This document shows, one piece after another, positions 42,706 through 51,758 of a stretch of 64,000 nucleotides of DNA. The notes beneath the pieces were generated by a model, which was given only the letters and a program-made list of their open reading frames with translations, searched no databases and had not been told where the DNA came from. A program made the translations under genes and the position numbers. The stretch comes from Microbacterium limosum (GTDB lineage: Bacteria; Actinomycetota; Actinomycetes; Actinomycetales; Microbacteriaceae), in the NCBI RefSeq assembly GCF_036324365.1, contig NZ_CP137080.1, forward strand, positions 1,116,001 through 1,180,000. Direction: 5' to 3'. The first letter of the stretch is position 1; every line of letters begins with the position of its first letter.

Positions 42706-43430
42706 CGCGCTCCAGTCCGCCGGCGCCCGCCGGCACGCTGATGATCCGTGAGTCGCCGTCGACGGGCGGCACGCTTCCCGGCACGCTGGTTGCGGCTGCC
42801 GACGCCGAGCTGAAGCGTTCGCTCGAGCTGCTGCGCGCGGTCGCGGCGGGCACGATCCCGCACCGTCGCGTGGTGCGCGTCTCGACACCGCCGCGAATAG
42901 TCGCGATGAGTCGGCGCGAGAGCCGCATGCCCGGATTCGAGGATGCTCGTCGGGCGTGCATCGCTCACGGCTTCGTACCCGTCATCCGCCACACCGGCGG
43001 CCGGGCGGTCGCATACGACGAGACCTGCGTTGTCTTCGACGTGATCGTGCGAGAAGCAGGGGGGCCGATGGATCAGGCGCTGTTCTTCCGCGACGTCGGC
43101 GATCGGCTCGTCGCGGCGCTACGTGCTCTCGGAGTCGACGCGCGGCTCGGCGAGGTGCCGGGCGAGTACTGTCCCGGCCAGTTCAGCGTCAATGCGCGAG
43201 GCGCCGTGAAGCTGATCGGCACGTCGCAGCGCGCGGTACGCGGCGCCAGACTGCTGAGCGGAATGCTCCCGCTCGGTCCGGTCGACAGGTTCGTGCAGGT
43301 CCTCGTCGCCGTCAACAGGGCGCTGGGGCTGGATTGGGACCCGGTCACCTTCGGCACGCTGGGGCACGAGAACCCGGGCCTCCCGCGCCGGGCCGTGGAG
43401 GACGCGCTCGTCGCAGCCCTCGACGAGTGA
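42702..43430 (+). CDS. lplA: Lipoate-protein ligase family protein
   Basis: 242 residues, ATG overlapping the lipoyl gene stop. The LplA/LipB fold is visible: HTGGRAVAYDETCVVFDVIV (RHTGGRAV is the substrate-loop motif) and PGEYCPGQFSVNARGAVKLIGTSQR (the catalytic Lys of the family is in KLIGTSQR). Its position suggests it lipoylates the small domain encoded immediately upstream. Confidence 0.85.
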   Translation: MTRSSPPAPAGTLMIRESPSTGGTLPGTLVAAADAELKRSLELLRAVAAGTIPHRRVVRVSTPPRIVAMSRRESRMPGFEDARRACIAHGFVPVIRHTGGRAVAYDETCVVFDVIVREAGGPMDQALFFRDVGDRLVAALRALGVDARLGEVPGEYCPGQFSVNARGAVKLIGTSQRAVRGARLLSGMLPLGPVDRFVQVLVAVNRALGLDWDPVTFGTLGHENPGLPRRAVEDALVAALDE

Positions 43431-43555
43431 ACCGGCGCCACGCGGCCGGGTGCGCGCACTCGCGGACGGCGACCTCGATGCGTGCATCCGGTCCTGCTTC
43501 CCCATTCGTGCGGTGAAATGGGTGGCTGTACCGATCGCGTCCCTCCGGAGGCACC

Positions 43556-44200
43556 ATGGACCCGCTCTCGCACCGCGCCGAGTACGAACTCGACGCCCTC
43601 GACGAGGCCGACTTCGCGCCCGAACCGCTCGCACAGTTGGCTCAGTGGCTCGAGCGCGCCTCCGACGCGGGCCTCGTGGAGCCCAACGCGATGGTGATCA
43701 GCACGATAGATCCGGGCGAGCAACCCTCCTCGCGAACCGTGCTGCTGCGCGGCATCGACGAGTCGGGTCTTCTCTTCTATACGAATCGCCAGTCCCGGAA
43801 GGGCCGGGCGCTCGCGCACCGGGCCGCGGCATCGGCCCTCTTCCCCTGGTACGCGCTGCAGCGCCAGGTGATCGTGGCGGGCCGCGTCGAGCTCGTGGAC
43901 GACGCAGCATCCGACGCGTACTTCGCCGCGCGCCCCCGGGCATCGCAGATCGCCGCCCGGGCGTCGCATCAGTCCGAGGAGATCGGCAGCCGGGCCGAAC
44001 TCGAGGCCGCCTTCGCGCGCGAGGCCGCGCGGTGGCAGCACGAAGAGCGGGTGCCCCGGCCCGACTTCTGGGGCGGCTACCGGCTCGTCGTCGACGAGGC
44101 GGAGTTCTGGCAGGGCCGCCGCTCGCGGCTGCACGACCGGATCGTCTACCGGCGCGGTGCCGGCGAGCAGACGTGGGAGCTGCACCGCCTACAGCCCTGA
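43556..44200 (+). CDS. pdxH: Pyridoxamine 5'-phosphate oxidase
   Basis: 214 residues after GGAGG. FMN-binding and substrate motifs: MVISTIDPGEQPSSRTVLLRG, LLFYTNRQSRKGRALAHRA, FFAARPRASQIAARASHQS-like stretch, RVPRPDFWGGYRLV, and the C-terminal FWQGRRSRLHDRIVYRR. Oxidises PNP/PMP to pyridoxal phosphate. Normal length. Confidence 0.95.
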   Translation: MDPLSHRAEYELDALDEADFAPEPLAQLAQWLERASDAGLVEPNAMVISTIDPGEQPSSRTVLLRGIDESGLLFYTNRQSRKGRALAHRAAASALFPWYALQRQVIVAGRVELVDDAASDAYFAARPRASQIAARASHQSEEIGSRAELEAAFAREAARWQHEERVPRPDFWGGYRLVVDEAEFWQGRRSRLHDRIVYRRGAGEQTWELHRLQP

Positions 44201-44268
44201 GCGGCCACGTCGACGCATACGGCGAGTTCAGCACGGGGGCGGATGCCGGTTCCTGCCACAATCTCGAT

Positions 44269-44784
44269 GTGTTGACCGAGAGTCGCCGTCGTGTGCTCGG
44301 CGTCGTCGTGCTCGTGGTGGTGCTGACCGGGATCGTCGGCGTGGCGTGCGTCGTCGTCGTTCCCCAGGTGTGGGCGGCGTCGCTGACAACCGTCTCGGAG
44401 GAGCCCCGCACGGTCGAGCTCTCCGCTGGGGATCATCGGGTCGGTGCGCGGGTCCCCTCGGGCTGGGCACTGCGCCCCGTGCCGACCGACGCCTCTCGCC
44501 TCGAGTTGTGGTCGCCCGACGGAGTCCTGCACGTCGAGCTACGGCTCACGGATCCGGGCGATCCGGAGGCCCTCCTCGCCGAGACCGCGGCAGGGCACGG
44601 GCCCGTGAGCACGGAGACGACCGCGGCGGGCGGCATCTTCGTGCACGCCGAAACGGCGGACGGCTCGGGGATCGCCGGTGTCGTGACGGCGGGCGGGAGC
44701 CGAGTCGTCGTCGTCGCCGATGAGACGGAGGGCTACCGCGCGGAGGTCGCGATGCTGGTCGCGGGGATCGGGGCCGCCACATGA
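44269..44784 (+). CDS. Hypothetical single-pass membrane protein
   Basis: 171 residues from GTG, with one N-terminal membrane helix (VLGVVVLVVVLTGIVGVACVVVV) and an outside domain of about 130 residues (VPSGWALRPVPTDASRLELWS). Its stop overlaps the ATG of the deacetylase lipoprotein, so it is probably a surface partner. Family unknown. Confidence 0.7.
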   Translation: MLTESRRRVLGVVVLVVVLTGIVGVACVVVVPQVWAASLTTVSEEPRTVELSAGDHRVGARVPSGWALRPVPTDASRLELWSPDGVLHVELRLTDPGDPEALLAETAAGHGPVSTETTAAGGIFVHAETADGSGIAGVVTAGGSRVVVVADETEGYRAEVAMLVAGIGAAT

Positions 44785-46325
44785 TCGGGGCACGCCGTCG
44801 CGCTCTCGCCGCGTTCGCCGCTGCGGCGCTCGTGCTGACGGCGTGCGCACCGGAGCCCGACCCGCAGTGGCAGCCGCAGGCGTGGCCGGAGTCCGGACGG
44901 CTCGTCGAGGCGCTGCCGGCCGGGTCTACGTCGCCCCCGGCAGCGGGGGAGGCCGCCGCGATCGGCCAGCGAATCCGCAACGACGCGACGGGAATCGACG
45001 CGCGATGGGCGGCCCTGCCCGGCGGCCACGCCGTGAACGAGGCGATCGAGGAGATCGTCCGGCGCGCCATCGAGGCGCAGTCCTCTCTGTCGGGGCAGGC
45101 ATACCGGCCGCAGGCGCAGGACCCGGGCGCGGGCTTCGCGAGCCGCGGCTGCGAGGCGGGAGCCTCGACGCGGGCGGCCGGGGCGGTGCTCGGTGCGGGG
45201 GACGCCCCGCGCACCGTCGTGGTCTGCGAGATCGTGCACGCCGCGGGGACCCTGTGGGGTCAGAGCGTGCGCATCGTCACGGGCGTGGGCGGTGTCGTGA
45301 CCTCCGACACGACGACGACGCTCTACGCCGACGTCGCGAGCGGAGACGTCGTCGACGGGTCGGAGATCCTGGGTGATGCCGCCGGGCTCTGGATCGATGT
45401 CGTCGGGATGCTCCGCCGACAGGCGGGCTCGCTGAGCACGGCGCCGGTGACCGCGCCGGACGAGGCGCAGCGGGCCCTGCTGCGCCGGGCCGTTGCCGAT
45501 GCGGTGGTTGCCGACCGCGAGCTCGTGCTGCCGTTGCCGTCGGGCTTCAGCGCGCGGGAGCTGGAGGGCCTCGCGCGGTGGCGGGTGCCCGATGCCGATC
45601 ACCCCGTCTCGGTGGCGCTTCCCGCGGAGATCTACACGCCGCTCCTCACCCCCTTCGGACGTCGGCTGCTGGCCGATGCCGGGCCCTTCGTCGGCGCCGG
45701 ATCCCGGGGTGCGGGCTTCGAGCGGGTGCCGTGCGACCTCGTGCCCTGCATGGCGATGACGCTCGACGACGGACCGGGCGGCCTCACGGGGGGAATCCTC
45801 GACGCACTGCGGGAACGAGGTATGGCCGCCACCTTCTACATGCTCGGCCAGAACGCCGCGCGGCACCCGGACCTCGTGCGCCGCGTCGCTGCGGAGGGCC
45901 ACCAGGTCGGAAATCACACCTGGAACCACCCTCGGCTGCCGATGCTGGATGACGCGGGGATCGGTGAGCAGCTCGCCGACACGGCCGCGCTGCTGCGCCA
46001 GCTGTCGGGGCAGCCGGTGTCGACCTTCCGGCCGCCGTACGGCGATGTCGACCAGCGCGTGCTGCGGGTCGCGGGGCAGCCCGCGATCATGTGGAGCATC
46101 GACACGCGCGACTGGGAGGGTGCGGAGGACGCGACGCTGGCGCAGTACACGGTGTCGGCCCCGCGGCCCGGATCGATCGTCCTCATGCACGACATCCAGG
46201 CGGTCACGGCGCGCGTGCTCCCCGGCATCCTCGACGGCCTTCTCGACCGCGGGTTCACGCTCGTGACGGTGGAGCAGCTCTTCGGCGGAGCGGTTCCGGG
46301 AGGCATGGTGCGCAGCGCTCGCTGA
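44781..46325 (+). CDS. Lipoprotein polysaccharide deacetylase (NodB domain)
   Basis: 514 residues. Lipoprotein signal (FAAAALVLTACAPEPDP). Residues 35-300 form an extracellular region without a clear name. The NodB domain follows: MTLDDGPG (catalytic Asp and metal Asp), HTWNHPRL (metal His pair), RPPYGD, SIDTRDW and IVLMHD. Such enzymes deacetylate peptidoglycan or other surface glycans. The N-terminal region may bind the substrate. Confidence 0.88.
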   Translation: MIGARRRALAAFAAAALVLTACAPEPDPQWQPQAWPESGRLVEALPAGSTSPPAAGEAAAIGQRIRNDATGIDARWAALPGGHAVNEAIEEIVRRAIEAQSSLSGQAYRPQAQDPGAGFASRGCEAGASTRAAGAVLGAGDAPRTVVVCEIVHAAGTLWGQSVRIVTGVGGVVTSDTTTTLYADVASGDVVDGSEILGDAAGLWIDVVGMLRRQAGSLSTAPVTAPDEAQRALLRRAVADAVVADRELVLPLPSGFSARELEGLARWRVPDADHPVSVALPAEIYTPLLTPFGRRLLADAGPFVGAGSRGAGFERVPCDLVPCMAMTLDDGPGGLTGGILDALRERGMAATFYMLGQNAARHPDLVRRVAAEGHQVGNHTWNHPRLPMLDDAGIGEQLADTAALLRQLSGQPVSTFRPPYGDVDQRVLRVAGQPAIMWSIDTRDWEGAEDATLAQYTVSAPRPGSIVLMHDIQAVTARVLPGILDGLLDRGFTLVTVEQLFGGAVPGGMVRSAR

Positions 46326-46380
46326 GCGCGGGCACGAGCCGACGGGTACGGTGTGCAGGTGAGCTCCACCCCGCGCTGTC

Positions 46381-46548
46381 CCCAACCGCATCAACCGGTC
46401 CATGGGCTTCGGGGACCTGTACCCGTTCGACCTCGTCGCGAGGGTGAGGCGCAAACTGGGTTTCGTGCACGACATCGTCACGCACGCCCCGTTGACGCTC
46501 GAGGAGCAGATCGCGGCGGCCCGGCCCCAGATCGAGGAACGGACGTGA
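46381..46548 (+). pseudogene. C-terminal remnant of an unidentified protein
   Basis: A frame without start reads PNRINRSMGFGDLYPFDLVA, then RVRRKLGFVHDIVTHAPLTL and EEQIAAARPQIEERT, ending at a TGA that overlaps the GTG of the next gene. Codon use looks genuine. I do not recognise the family with certainty. It is perhaps the tail of a deleted gene whose coupling to the glycosidase survives. Confidence 0.4.
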
Positions 46549-47771
46549 CGACGGCCCCGCGGTGGGTGCCCCGAAACCTGGGGCGGGCAGCCGTCCTCGC
46601 CGCGATCGCCGTGCCGTTGGCGGTCGCGGCCCCCGCGGCCGCCGCCCCTCCGCCCGTGCCGACGGCACAGGGCGAGGAGGCACCGCCGATCCGTGTCGAG
46701 CCTGCGGCGGCGCAGGACCGATCGGATGCCGCGGCCGCTCTCGTGGCGGCCATGTCGACCCGAGAGCGTGCCGCCGCGATCGTCATGGCGCACACCCCCA
46801 CGACCGACCCGGGCGCCGCGGCGGACTTCGTCGCGCAGACGGGCATCGCCGGGTTCATCCTCATGGGCGCGAACATCGGTGGCGACGAGGCGGCCGTGCG
46901 CGACCTCACGGACGCGCTCACCCTGGACGCCGCCCTGCCTCCGCTCATCGCGGTGGATCAGGAGGGCGGTGATGTGCGCCGCCTGCGATGGGACGATTTC
47001 CCCGCCTCCACGACACTCAAGCGGACGGACGCCGAGGCGGCACTCGACGCCTTCGCCGCCCGCGGATCGCTGCTGGGCCGCGTCGGCATCGGCGTCAACT
47101 TCGGAGTCGTCGCCGACTACACCGACGACCCGGGATCGTTCATCTACCGCCGGTCACTCGGGACGGATGCCGCAGGGTCGGCCGAGCGCGTCGCGGCCGC
47201 GGTGGAGGGTGAGAGCCCCTTCGCCGCCTCGACGCTCAAGCACTTCCCGGGCCACGGCGCGACGCCGGGCGACTCGCACCGCGTCATCCCCGCCACCGAC
47301 ATGAGCCTCGAGGCCTGGAGGTCGGGCGAGGCGGTGCCGTTCCGCGAGGGCGTCGCCGCGGGCGCGGAGCTGGTGATGTTCGGGCACCTGGCCTACACCG
47401 CGGTGGATGCCGCTCCGGCGTCGCTCTCCGCCGCGTGGCACGACATCCTGCGCGACGAGCTCGGCTTCACGGGGGTCGCGGTCACCGACGACATGGCGAT
47501 GCTCGAGGCATCCGGCATCCCCGCGTACTCCGACCCCGTCGAGAACGCGATCGCGGCGGTCGTCGCGGGCAACGACCTGGTTCTGGGCGTCGCCTATACG
47601 ACACCGGGGCGGGTGACGGCCGTCGTCGACGGGATCGTGCAGGCCACAGAGTCGGGGCGGATCGCGCCCGAGCGCCTGCAGGAGGCGGCGACGCGCGTGA
47701 CCGCGCTGCGTCTGGCCCGGGGCGGCTCGTCCGGTGCGGTGCCCTGCGGCGAGTGCGCGCCCGTGGGCTGA
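46545..47771 (+). CDS. Glycoside hydrolase family 3 protein, secreted
   Basis: 408 residues from GTG. Signal peptide (LGRAAVLAAIAVPLAVAAPAAAA). Family 3 barrel with LPPLIAVDQEGGDVRRL, STLKHFPGHGATPGDSHR (Lys-His-Phe-Pro-Gly-His-Gly, as in NagZ) and the nucleophile Asp in GVAVTDDMAML. Probably a beta-N-acetylhexosaminidase acting on cell-wall glycans outside the cell. Confidence 0.9.
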   Translation: MTTAPRWVPRNLGRAAVLAAIAVPLAVAAPAAAAPPPVPTAQGEEAPPIRVEPAAAQDRSDAAAALVAAMSTRERAAAIVMAHTPTTDPGAAADFVAQTGIAGFILMGANIGGDEAAVRDLTDALTLDAALPPLIAVDQEGGDVRRLRWDDFPASTTLKRTDAEAALDAFAARGSLLGRVGIGVNFGVVADYTDDPGSFIYRRSLGTDAAGSAERVAAAVEGESPFAASTLKHFPGHGATPGDSHRVIPATDMSLEAWRSGEAVPFREGVAAGAELVMFGHLAYTAVDAAPASLSAAWHDILRDELGFTGVAVTDDMAMLEASGIPAYSDPVENAIAAVVAGNDLVLGVAYTTPGRVTAVVDGIVQATESGRIAPERLQEAATRVTALRLARGGSSGAVPCGECAPVG

Positions 47772-47829
47772 GCGCGCGTCGGCGCTCGGACGGTCGTCGT
47801 CTCGGGCACCCCTCGAGGATGCGCGGGGC

Positions 47830-48540
47830 TCAGGCGGCCGGCTCGATCAGGGAGGGGTCGTTGTTGCGCACGTTGCCCACGGCTCGGCCGACCACGCGAG
47901 CCTCGAGCTCGGCCGCGACGCTCGGCGCCGCGTCGATCGCGGCATCCAGCACATCGCCCACGTTGGCGACCGTGGGGTCGAGCCACGCCTCGGCGTGGTC
48001 GAGATCGAGGAAGAGCGGCATGCGATCGTGGATCGAGCCGAGGGAGCCGACGGCGTCCCGCGTGAGGACGGTGAAGCTCAGCATCCAGCGGGCGGGGTCG
48101 TCGTCGGGGCGCGCGGGATCGCGCCACCACTCGTAGAGACCCGCCAGCAGCAGCGGTGCGTCGTCGGCGGGGTGGACGAAGTGGGGGGTCTTGCCATCCG
48201 GCGTCGTCTGCCACTCGTAATACCCCGAGGTCGGGACGATGGCGCGGCGCTTCTCGAGCGCCGCGCGGAACATCGGCTTGTGCTCGGCATCTTCGGCCCG
48301 CGCGTTGAAGGCGCGGGAACCGACGGAGGGATCCTTCGCCCAGCCGGGGACGAGTCCCCACCGCGCCGCTTCGAGGCGCCGGGTCGGCGGCTCGGTCTTG
48401 ATCGAGTCGAGCACGATCGCGGCGCGATCGGTGGGGGCGACGTTGAACGACGGGGCGGGGAGATCCTCGCCGATCGTGTCGACGTCGAGGAAGTCCACGA
48501 GCTCTGTCGATGGCCGGGCCACGACGAAACGTCCGCACAT
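47830..48540 (-). CDS. SRAP-family protein (YedK/HMCES, abasic-site DNA-protein crosslinker)
   Basis: 236 residues starting MCGRFVV. Cys2, which becomes the catalytic N-terminal Cys after Met removal, fixes the start at 48540; a longer frame is open to 48570. Family motifs: SFNVAPTD, WGLVPGWAKD, FNARAED, VPTSGYYEWQ and SIHDRMPL. It shields abasic sites in single-stranded DNA by covalent linkage. Complete. Confidence 0.93.
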   Translation of the reverse strand: MCGRFVVARPSTELVDFLDVDTIGEDLPAPSFNVAPTDRAAIVLDSIKTEPPTRRLEAARWGLVPGWAKDPSVGSRAFNARAEDAEHKPMFRAALEKRRAIVPTSGYYEWQTTPDGKTPHFVHPADDAPLLLAGLYEWWRDPARPDDDPARWMLSFTVLTRDAVGSLGSIHDRMPLFLDLDHAEAWLDPTVANVGDVLDAAIDAAPSVAAELEARVVGRAVGNVRNNDPSLIEPAA

Positions 48541-48594
48541 GCACGCCACCCTACGCGGGCGTGCCGACATCGGCGCGGGCCGGGGCCGGGGCGG

Positions 48595-49659
48595 TCAGCG
48601 TCGCGGTGCGTCGGCGGAGCCGCCGGGGCCGACGAGACCCGCCTCGTCGAGGCGTTCGAGAAGCCCCGCACCATCCGACGCCGATACCCACGGAGCGGCG
48701 CCGGAGTGATCGTCCACGACGGTGCGGCCTCCGGCCAGCACGGCCTCGGCGGTGGACAGCCTGCGGATGGCGACGCCGGCGACGCGGTCGGGGTGATCAC
48801 GCGTGAACTGCGTGTAGATCTCGTCGTCGTGCTGTCCGTCGTCGCCGATCAGGATCCACGTGATGTTCGGGAACTCCGCGGCGAGGCGGCGGAGGTTCTC
48901 CGCCTTGTGATCGCGCCCGCTCCTGAACCAGCGCTCGTGCGTCGGACCCCAATCCGTCAGCAGCATCGCCCCCGGCGGGAACAGGTGTCGGGTGAGGAAG
49001 CGGGTCAGGGTGGGGGCGATGTTCCACGCCCCCGTTGACAGGTAGATCATCGGCGCGCCGGGGTGGCTGCGCACGAGGCGCTCGAGGAGCACCGCCATGC
49101 CGGGCACGGGCAGACGCGCGTGCTCGTCGACGACGAAGGAGTTCCAGGCGGCGAGCAGGGGTCGGGGGAGCGCCGTGACCATGACGGTGTCGTCGACGTC
49201 CGAGAGCACCCCCACCTCGACATCCGGCGCGACGACGAAGATCCTCGCCTCGACCGGTTCGCACCCCTCGACCGAGAAGGACACCGGCTGCCACCCCGGC
49301 TCGAGCGATGCGTCGATCACGGCATCCACGACGCCCCCTCGATCGGCGACGACCTCGTGCCGGCGGCCCGCCACGGTGACCGTGACACGGGCGTTGCCGA
49401 CGGGGATGCCGAGGAAGCTGCGCCAGCCGCGCACGCTCGCGAGCTCGCCGTTCTCCGTGCGCCGAGGCGGCCGGACGATGAGCACCCGTCCGACGACGCG
49501 GATCCAGCCGTCGCCGCCGTAGCCGGGGAACGCCGCGACGGTCGGCCGCATGCCGCGACGCCGCGCCCGGCGTTCCCGCCAGGCGTGGAATCGGCGCTCG
49601 AGGCGCGCGAGCCAGAGGATCTTCCGCGGTTCGGCCGGGGGCTGGGTCGACGTGGGCAT
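48595..49659 (-). CDS. App1-family (DUF2183) phosphatase-domain protein
   Basis: 354 residues from the ATG at 49659; the frame stays open far upstream but only antisense through other genes. An N-terminal beta domain is followed by the App1 catalytic part: VGVLSDVDDTVMVTALPRPL (DxDxT motif), YLSTGAWNIAPTLTRFL and WILIGDDGQHDDEIY. Yeast App1 is a phosphatidate phosphatase; bacterial substrates are not established. Confidence 0.88.
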   Translation of the reverse strand: MPTSTQPPAEPRKILWLARLERRFHAWRERRARRRGMRPTVAAFPGYGGDGWIRVVGRVLIVRPPRRTENGELASVRGWRSFLGIPVGNARVTVTVAGRRHEVVADRGGVVDAVIDASLEPGWQPVSFSVEGCEPVEARIFVVAPDVEVGVLSDVDDTVMVTALPRPLLAAWNSFVVDEHARLPVPGMAVLLERLVRSHPGAPMIYLSTGAWNIAPTLTRFLTRHLFPPGAMLLTDWGPTHERWFRSGRDHKAENLRRLAAEFPNITWILIGDDGQHDDEIYTQFTRDHPDRVAGVAIRRLSTAEAVLAGGRTVVDDHSGAAPWVSASDGAGLLERLDEAGLVGPGGSADAPRR

Positions 49660-49664
49660 CGTCC

Positions 49665-50342
49665 TCAGTCTTCCACGTCGGCCGGTTCGGCGCCGTCCGG
49701 GCCTTCGTCGTGGAAGTGGCGGCGCTCCACCCGCTCGATGACCTTCTTGCCGATGTAGGCCAGGAACAGGAAGACGACGATGACGCCGACGAAGACGTAG
49801 CCCGCGGTGTGGACGGTGTCGGCGAGCTCGCGATACGTGCCCGCCGCGGCCGCCGCCACGGAGATGTAGAGCGCCGCCCACAGGATGCACGCCGGCGCCG
49901 TCCACGCGAGGAACCTGCGGTAGGGGTATCCGCTCATGCCGACCGTGAGCGGCACGAGCGAGTGCAGCACCGGAAGGAACCGGGAGAGGAAGATCGCCGG
50001 GCCGCCGCGGCGCCGCAGGTAGCGCTCCGACTTCGCCCAGTTGGCCTCGCCGATGCGCCGGCCCGCCCGCGAGAGCCGGATCTTCGGTCCGAGCCACCGT
50101 CCCAGCCAGAAGCCGATGCTCTCGCCCACGAGCGCACCGACCACGACCGCTAGGCCGAGCAGGATGCCTTCGAACGGCGTCGAGACGGCCGTCGAGGCGA
50201 CGATGACGATCGTGTCGCCGGGCACCACGAGTCCCACGAGAACGCTGGTCTCCAGCATGATCGCGACGCCGGCGATCAGGGTCCGCAGCACCGGGTCCAC
50301 GCCCTGAACGAGATCGAGCACCGTCGACAGGAAGTCGTTCAC
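49665..50342 (-). CDS. DedA-family membrane protein
   Basis: 225 residues with 5-6 membrane helices and DedA/SNARE-associated motifs (ETSVLVGLVVPGDTIVIVAS, FLSRFLPVLHSLVPLTVGMSGY). Family members move undecaprenyl phosphate or other lipids across the membrane. It sits 5 bases upstream of the App1 gene on the same strand, so the two probably form a lipid-related operon. Confidence 0.9.
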   Translation of the reverse strand: MNDFLSTVLDLVQGVDPVLRTLIAGVAIMLETSVLVGLVVPGDTIVIVASTAVSTPFEGILLGLAVVVGALVGESIGFWLGRWLGPKIRLSRAGRRIGEANWAKSERYLRRRGGPAIFLSRFLPVLHSLVPLTVGMSGYPYRRFLAWTAPACILWAALYISVAAAAAGTYRELADTVHTAGYVFVGVIVVFLFLAYIGKKVIERVERRHFHDEGPDGAEPADVED

Positions 50343-50385
50343 CCCTTGAGCCTAGGGCCCGGCGCGGCACCGTAGCCTGGGAGTC

Positions 50386-51690
50386 ATGCCCCACGACATC
50401 GTCGCCGTGTCGCTGCCCGCGGGCGCCGACCCGGCGCGCATCTTCGCGGCCATCGAGCCGCGGCATCCCGACGTGTTCTGGCTCGACTCGGGGACGAACG
50501 CCCGAGAAGGCTTCAGCTACGTCGGCGTCGGCGACGCCGTGCCGGCCGAGGCGGTGCACGATGTCGCCCTCGGGGGGAGCGACGACGGCGGGGATGCCGG
50601 GCGGGCCGTGCCCGGCCGCTTCCGCGGCGGGTGGATCGGCTGGTTCTCCTACGAATCCGGCGCTCACGGCATGGGAGCTCCGGCGGCGGGCCCCGCTGAC
50701 GACCGATGGATGCGCGTGCGCCGCTGGGTGGCCGTCGAACACGCGACGGGCCGCGCGTGGGCCGTCGCCCCGGCATCCGACGCACCGGAGTGGCACGCGC
50801 GGATGACGGATGCCGCGGCATCCCCGGCGCCCGAGCCGCCGGCGCCCACCGGATCGACCGAGGCCCGCGCGCGCCACACGGCCGAGGACTATGCGGTCAT
50901 GATCGAGCGCTGCCGCGACGCGATCCGCGAGGGCGACGCCTACCAGCTGTGCCTCACGACGCGATTCGAGGCGCCCGCGGCGGATGCCGCCACCGTCTAC
51001 GCTCGGCTGCGCGCGGGGAGTCCCGCCCACCACGGCGCCTTCGTGCGCATCGGGGACACGGCCCTGCTGAGCGCGAGCCCGGAGGAGTTCCTCGCCGTCG
51101 GCGACGGGATCGTGCGCACGCGCCCCATCAAGGGCACGCGGCCGCGCGCGGCGGATGCGGCGACGGATGCCGCGCTGGCGGCCGATCTCGTCGCGAGCGA
51201 GAAGGAGCGCGCCGAGAACGTGATGATCGTCGACCTCATGCGCAACGACCTCGCCCGCGTGTGCGAACCGGGAACCGTGCGCGTGGACGCGCTCCTGGCG
51301 GTGGAGAGCTACCCGCACGTGCACCAGCTCGTCAGCACCGTGTCCGGGCGGCTGCGGCCCGGGGTGAGGATGAGGGACCTGCTGCGCTTCGCGTTCCCCG
51401 CCGGCAGCATGACGGGCGCGCCCAAGCTCTCCGCGATGGGGATCCTGCACCGTCTCGAAGGAGCCCCGCGCGGTGTGTACGCCGGGTGCTTCGGCTGGAT
51501 CGGGGACGACGGCGGCGCCGATCTGGCGATGGTCATCCGCTCCATCGTGCTGCGCGGCGAGGCCGCCGTGGTGGGTGCCGGCGGCGGCATCACATGGTCC
51601 TCCGTCACGGCCGATGAGGTGCGCGAGGTGGGCATCAAGGCGTCCGCACCGCTGCGCGCGCTGGGGGCGAGGCTGCCGTCGGGATGGTGA
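50386..51690 (+). CDS. pabB: Chorismate-binding enzyme (aminodeoxychorismate synthase component I-like)
   Basis: 434 residues. The C-terminal catalytic part is clear: CRDAIREGDAYQLCLTTRFE, RTRPIKGTRPR, NVMIVDLMRNDLARVCEPG, YPHVHQLVSTV and FPAGSMTGAPKLSAMGILH. The Lys in PIKGTRPR marks the aminodeoxychorismate/anthranilate group. No glutaminase partner or lyase lies next to it, so PabB versus another chorismate enzyme rests on general resemblance. Confidence 0.82.
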   Translation: MPHDIVAVSLPAGADPARIFAAIEPRHPDVFWLDSGTNAREGFSYVGVGDAVPAEAVHDVALGGSDDGGDAGRAVPGRFRGGWIGWFSYESGAHGMGAPAAGPADDRWMRVRRWVAVEHATGRAWAVAPASDAPEWHARMTDAAASPAPEPPAPTGSTEARARHTAEDYAVMIERCRDAIREGDAYQLCLTTRFEAPAADAATVYARLRAGSPAHHGAFVRIGDTALLSASPEEFLAVGDGIVRTRPIKGTRPRAADAATDAALAADLVASEKERAENVMIVDLMRNDLARVCEPGTVRVDALLAVESYPHVHQLVSTVSGRLRPGVRMRDLLRFAFPAGSMTGAPKLSAMGILHRLEGAPRGVYAGCFGWIGDDGGADLAMVIRSIVLRGEAAVVGAGGGITWSSVTADEVREVGIKASAPLRALGARLPSGW

Positions 51691-51758
51691 GCCGTCGCGG
51701 ACGGTAATCTGGAAAGAGCGCCTCGCGCACACCCGCACCCCCCACGATTGGCCTTTCC

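Noticed and set aside
49660..51738. Upstream extension of the App1-domain frame
   Set aside because: The extension is antisense to pabB and out of frame with DedA; the ATG at 49659 gives a normal family length.
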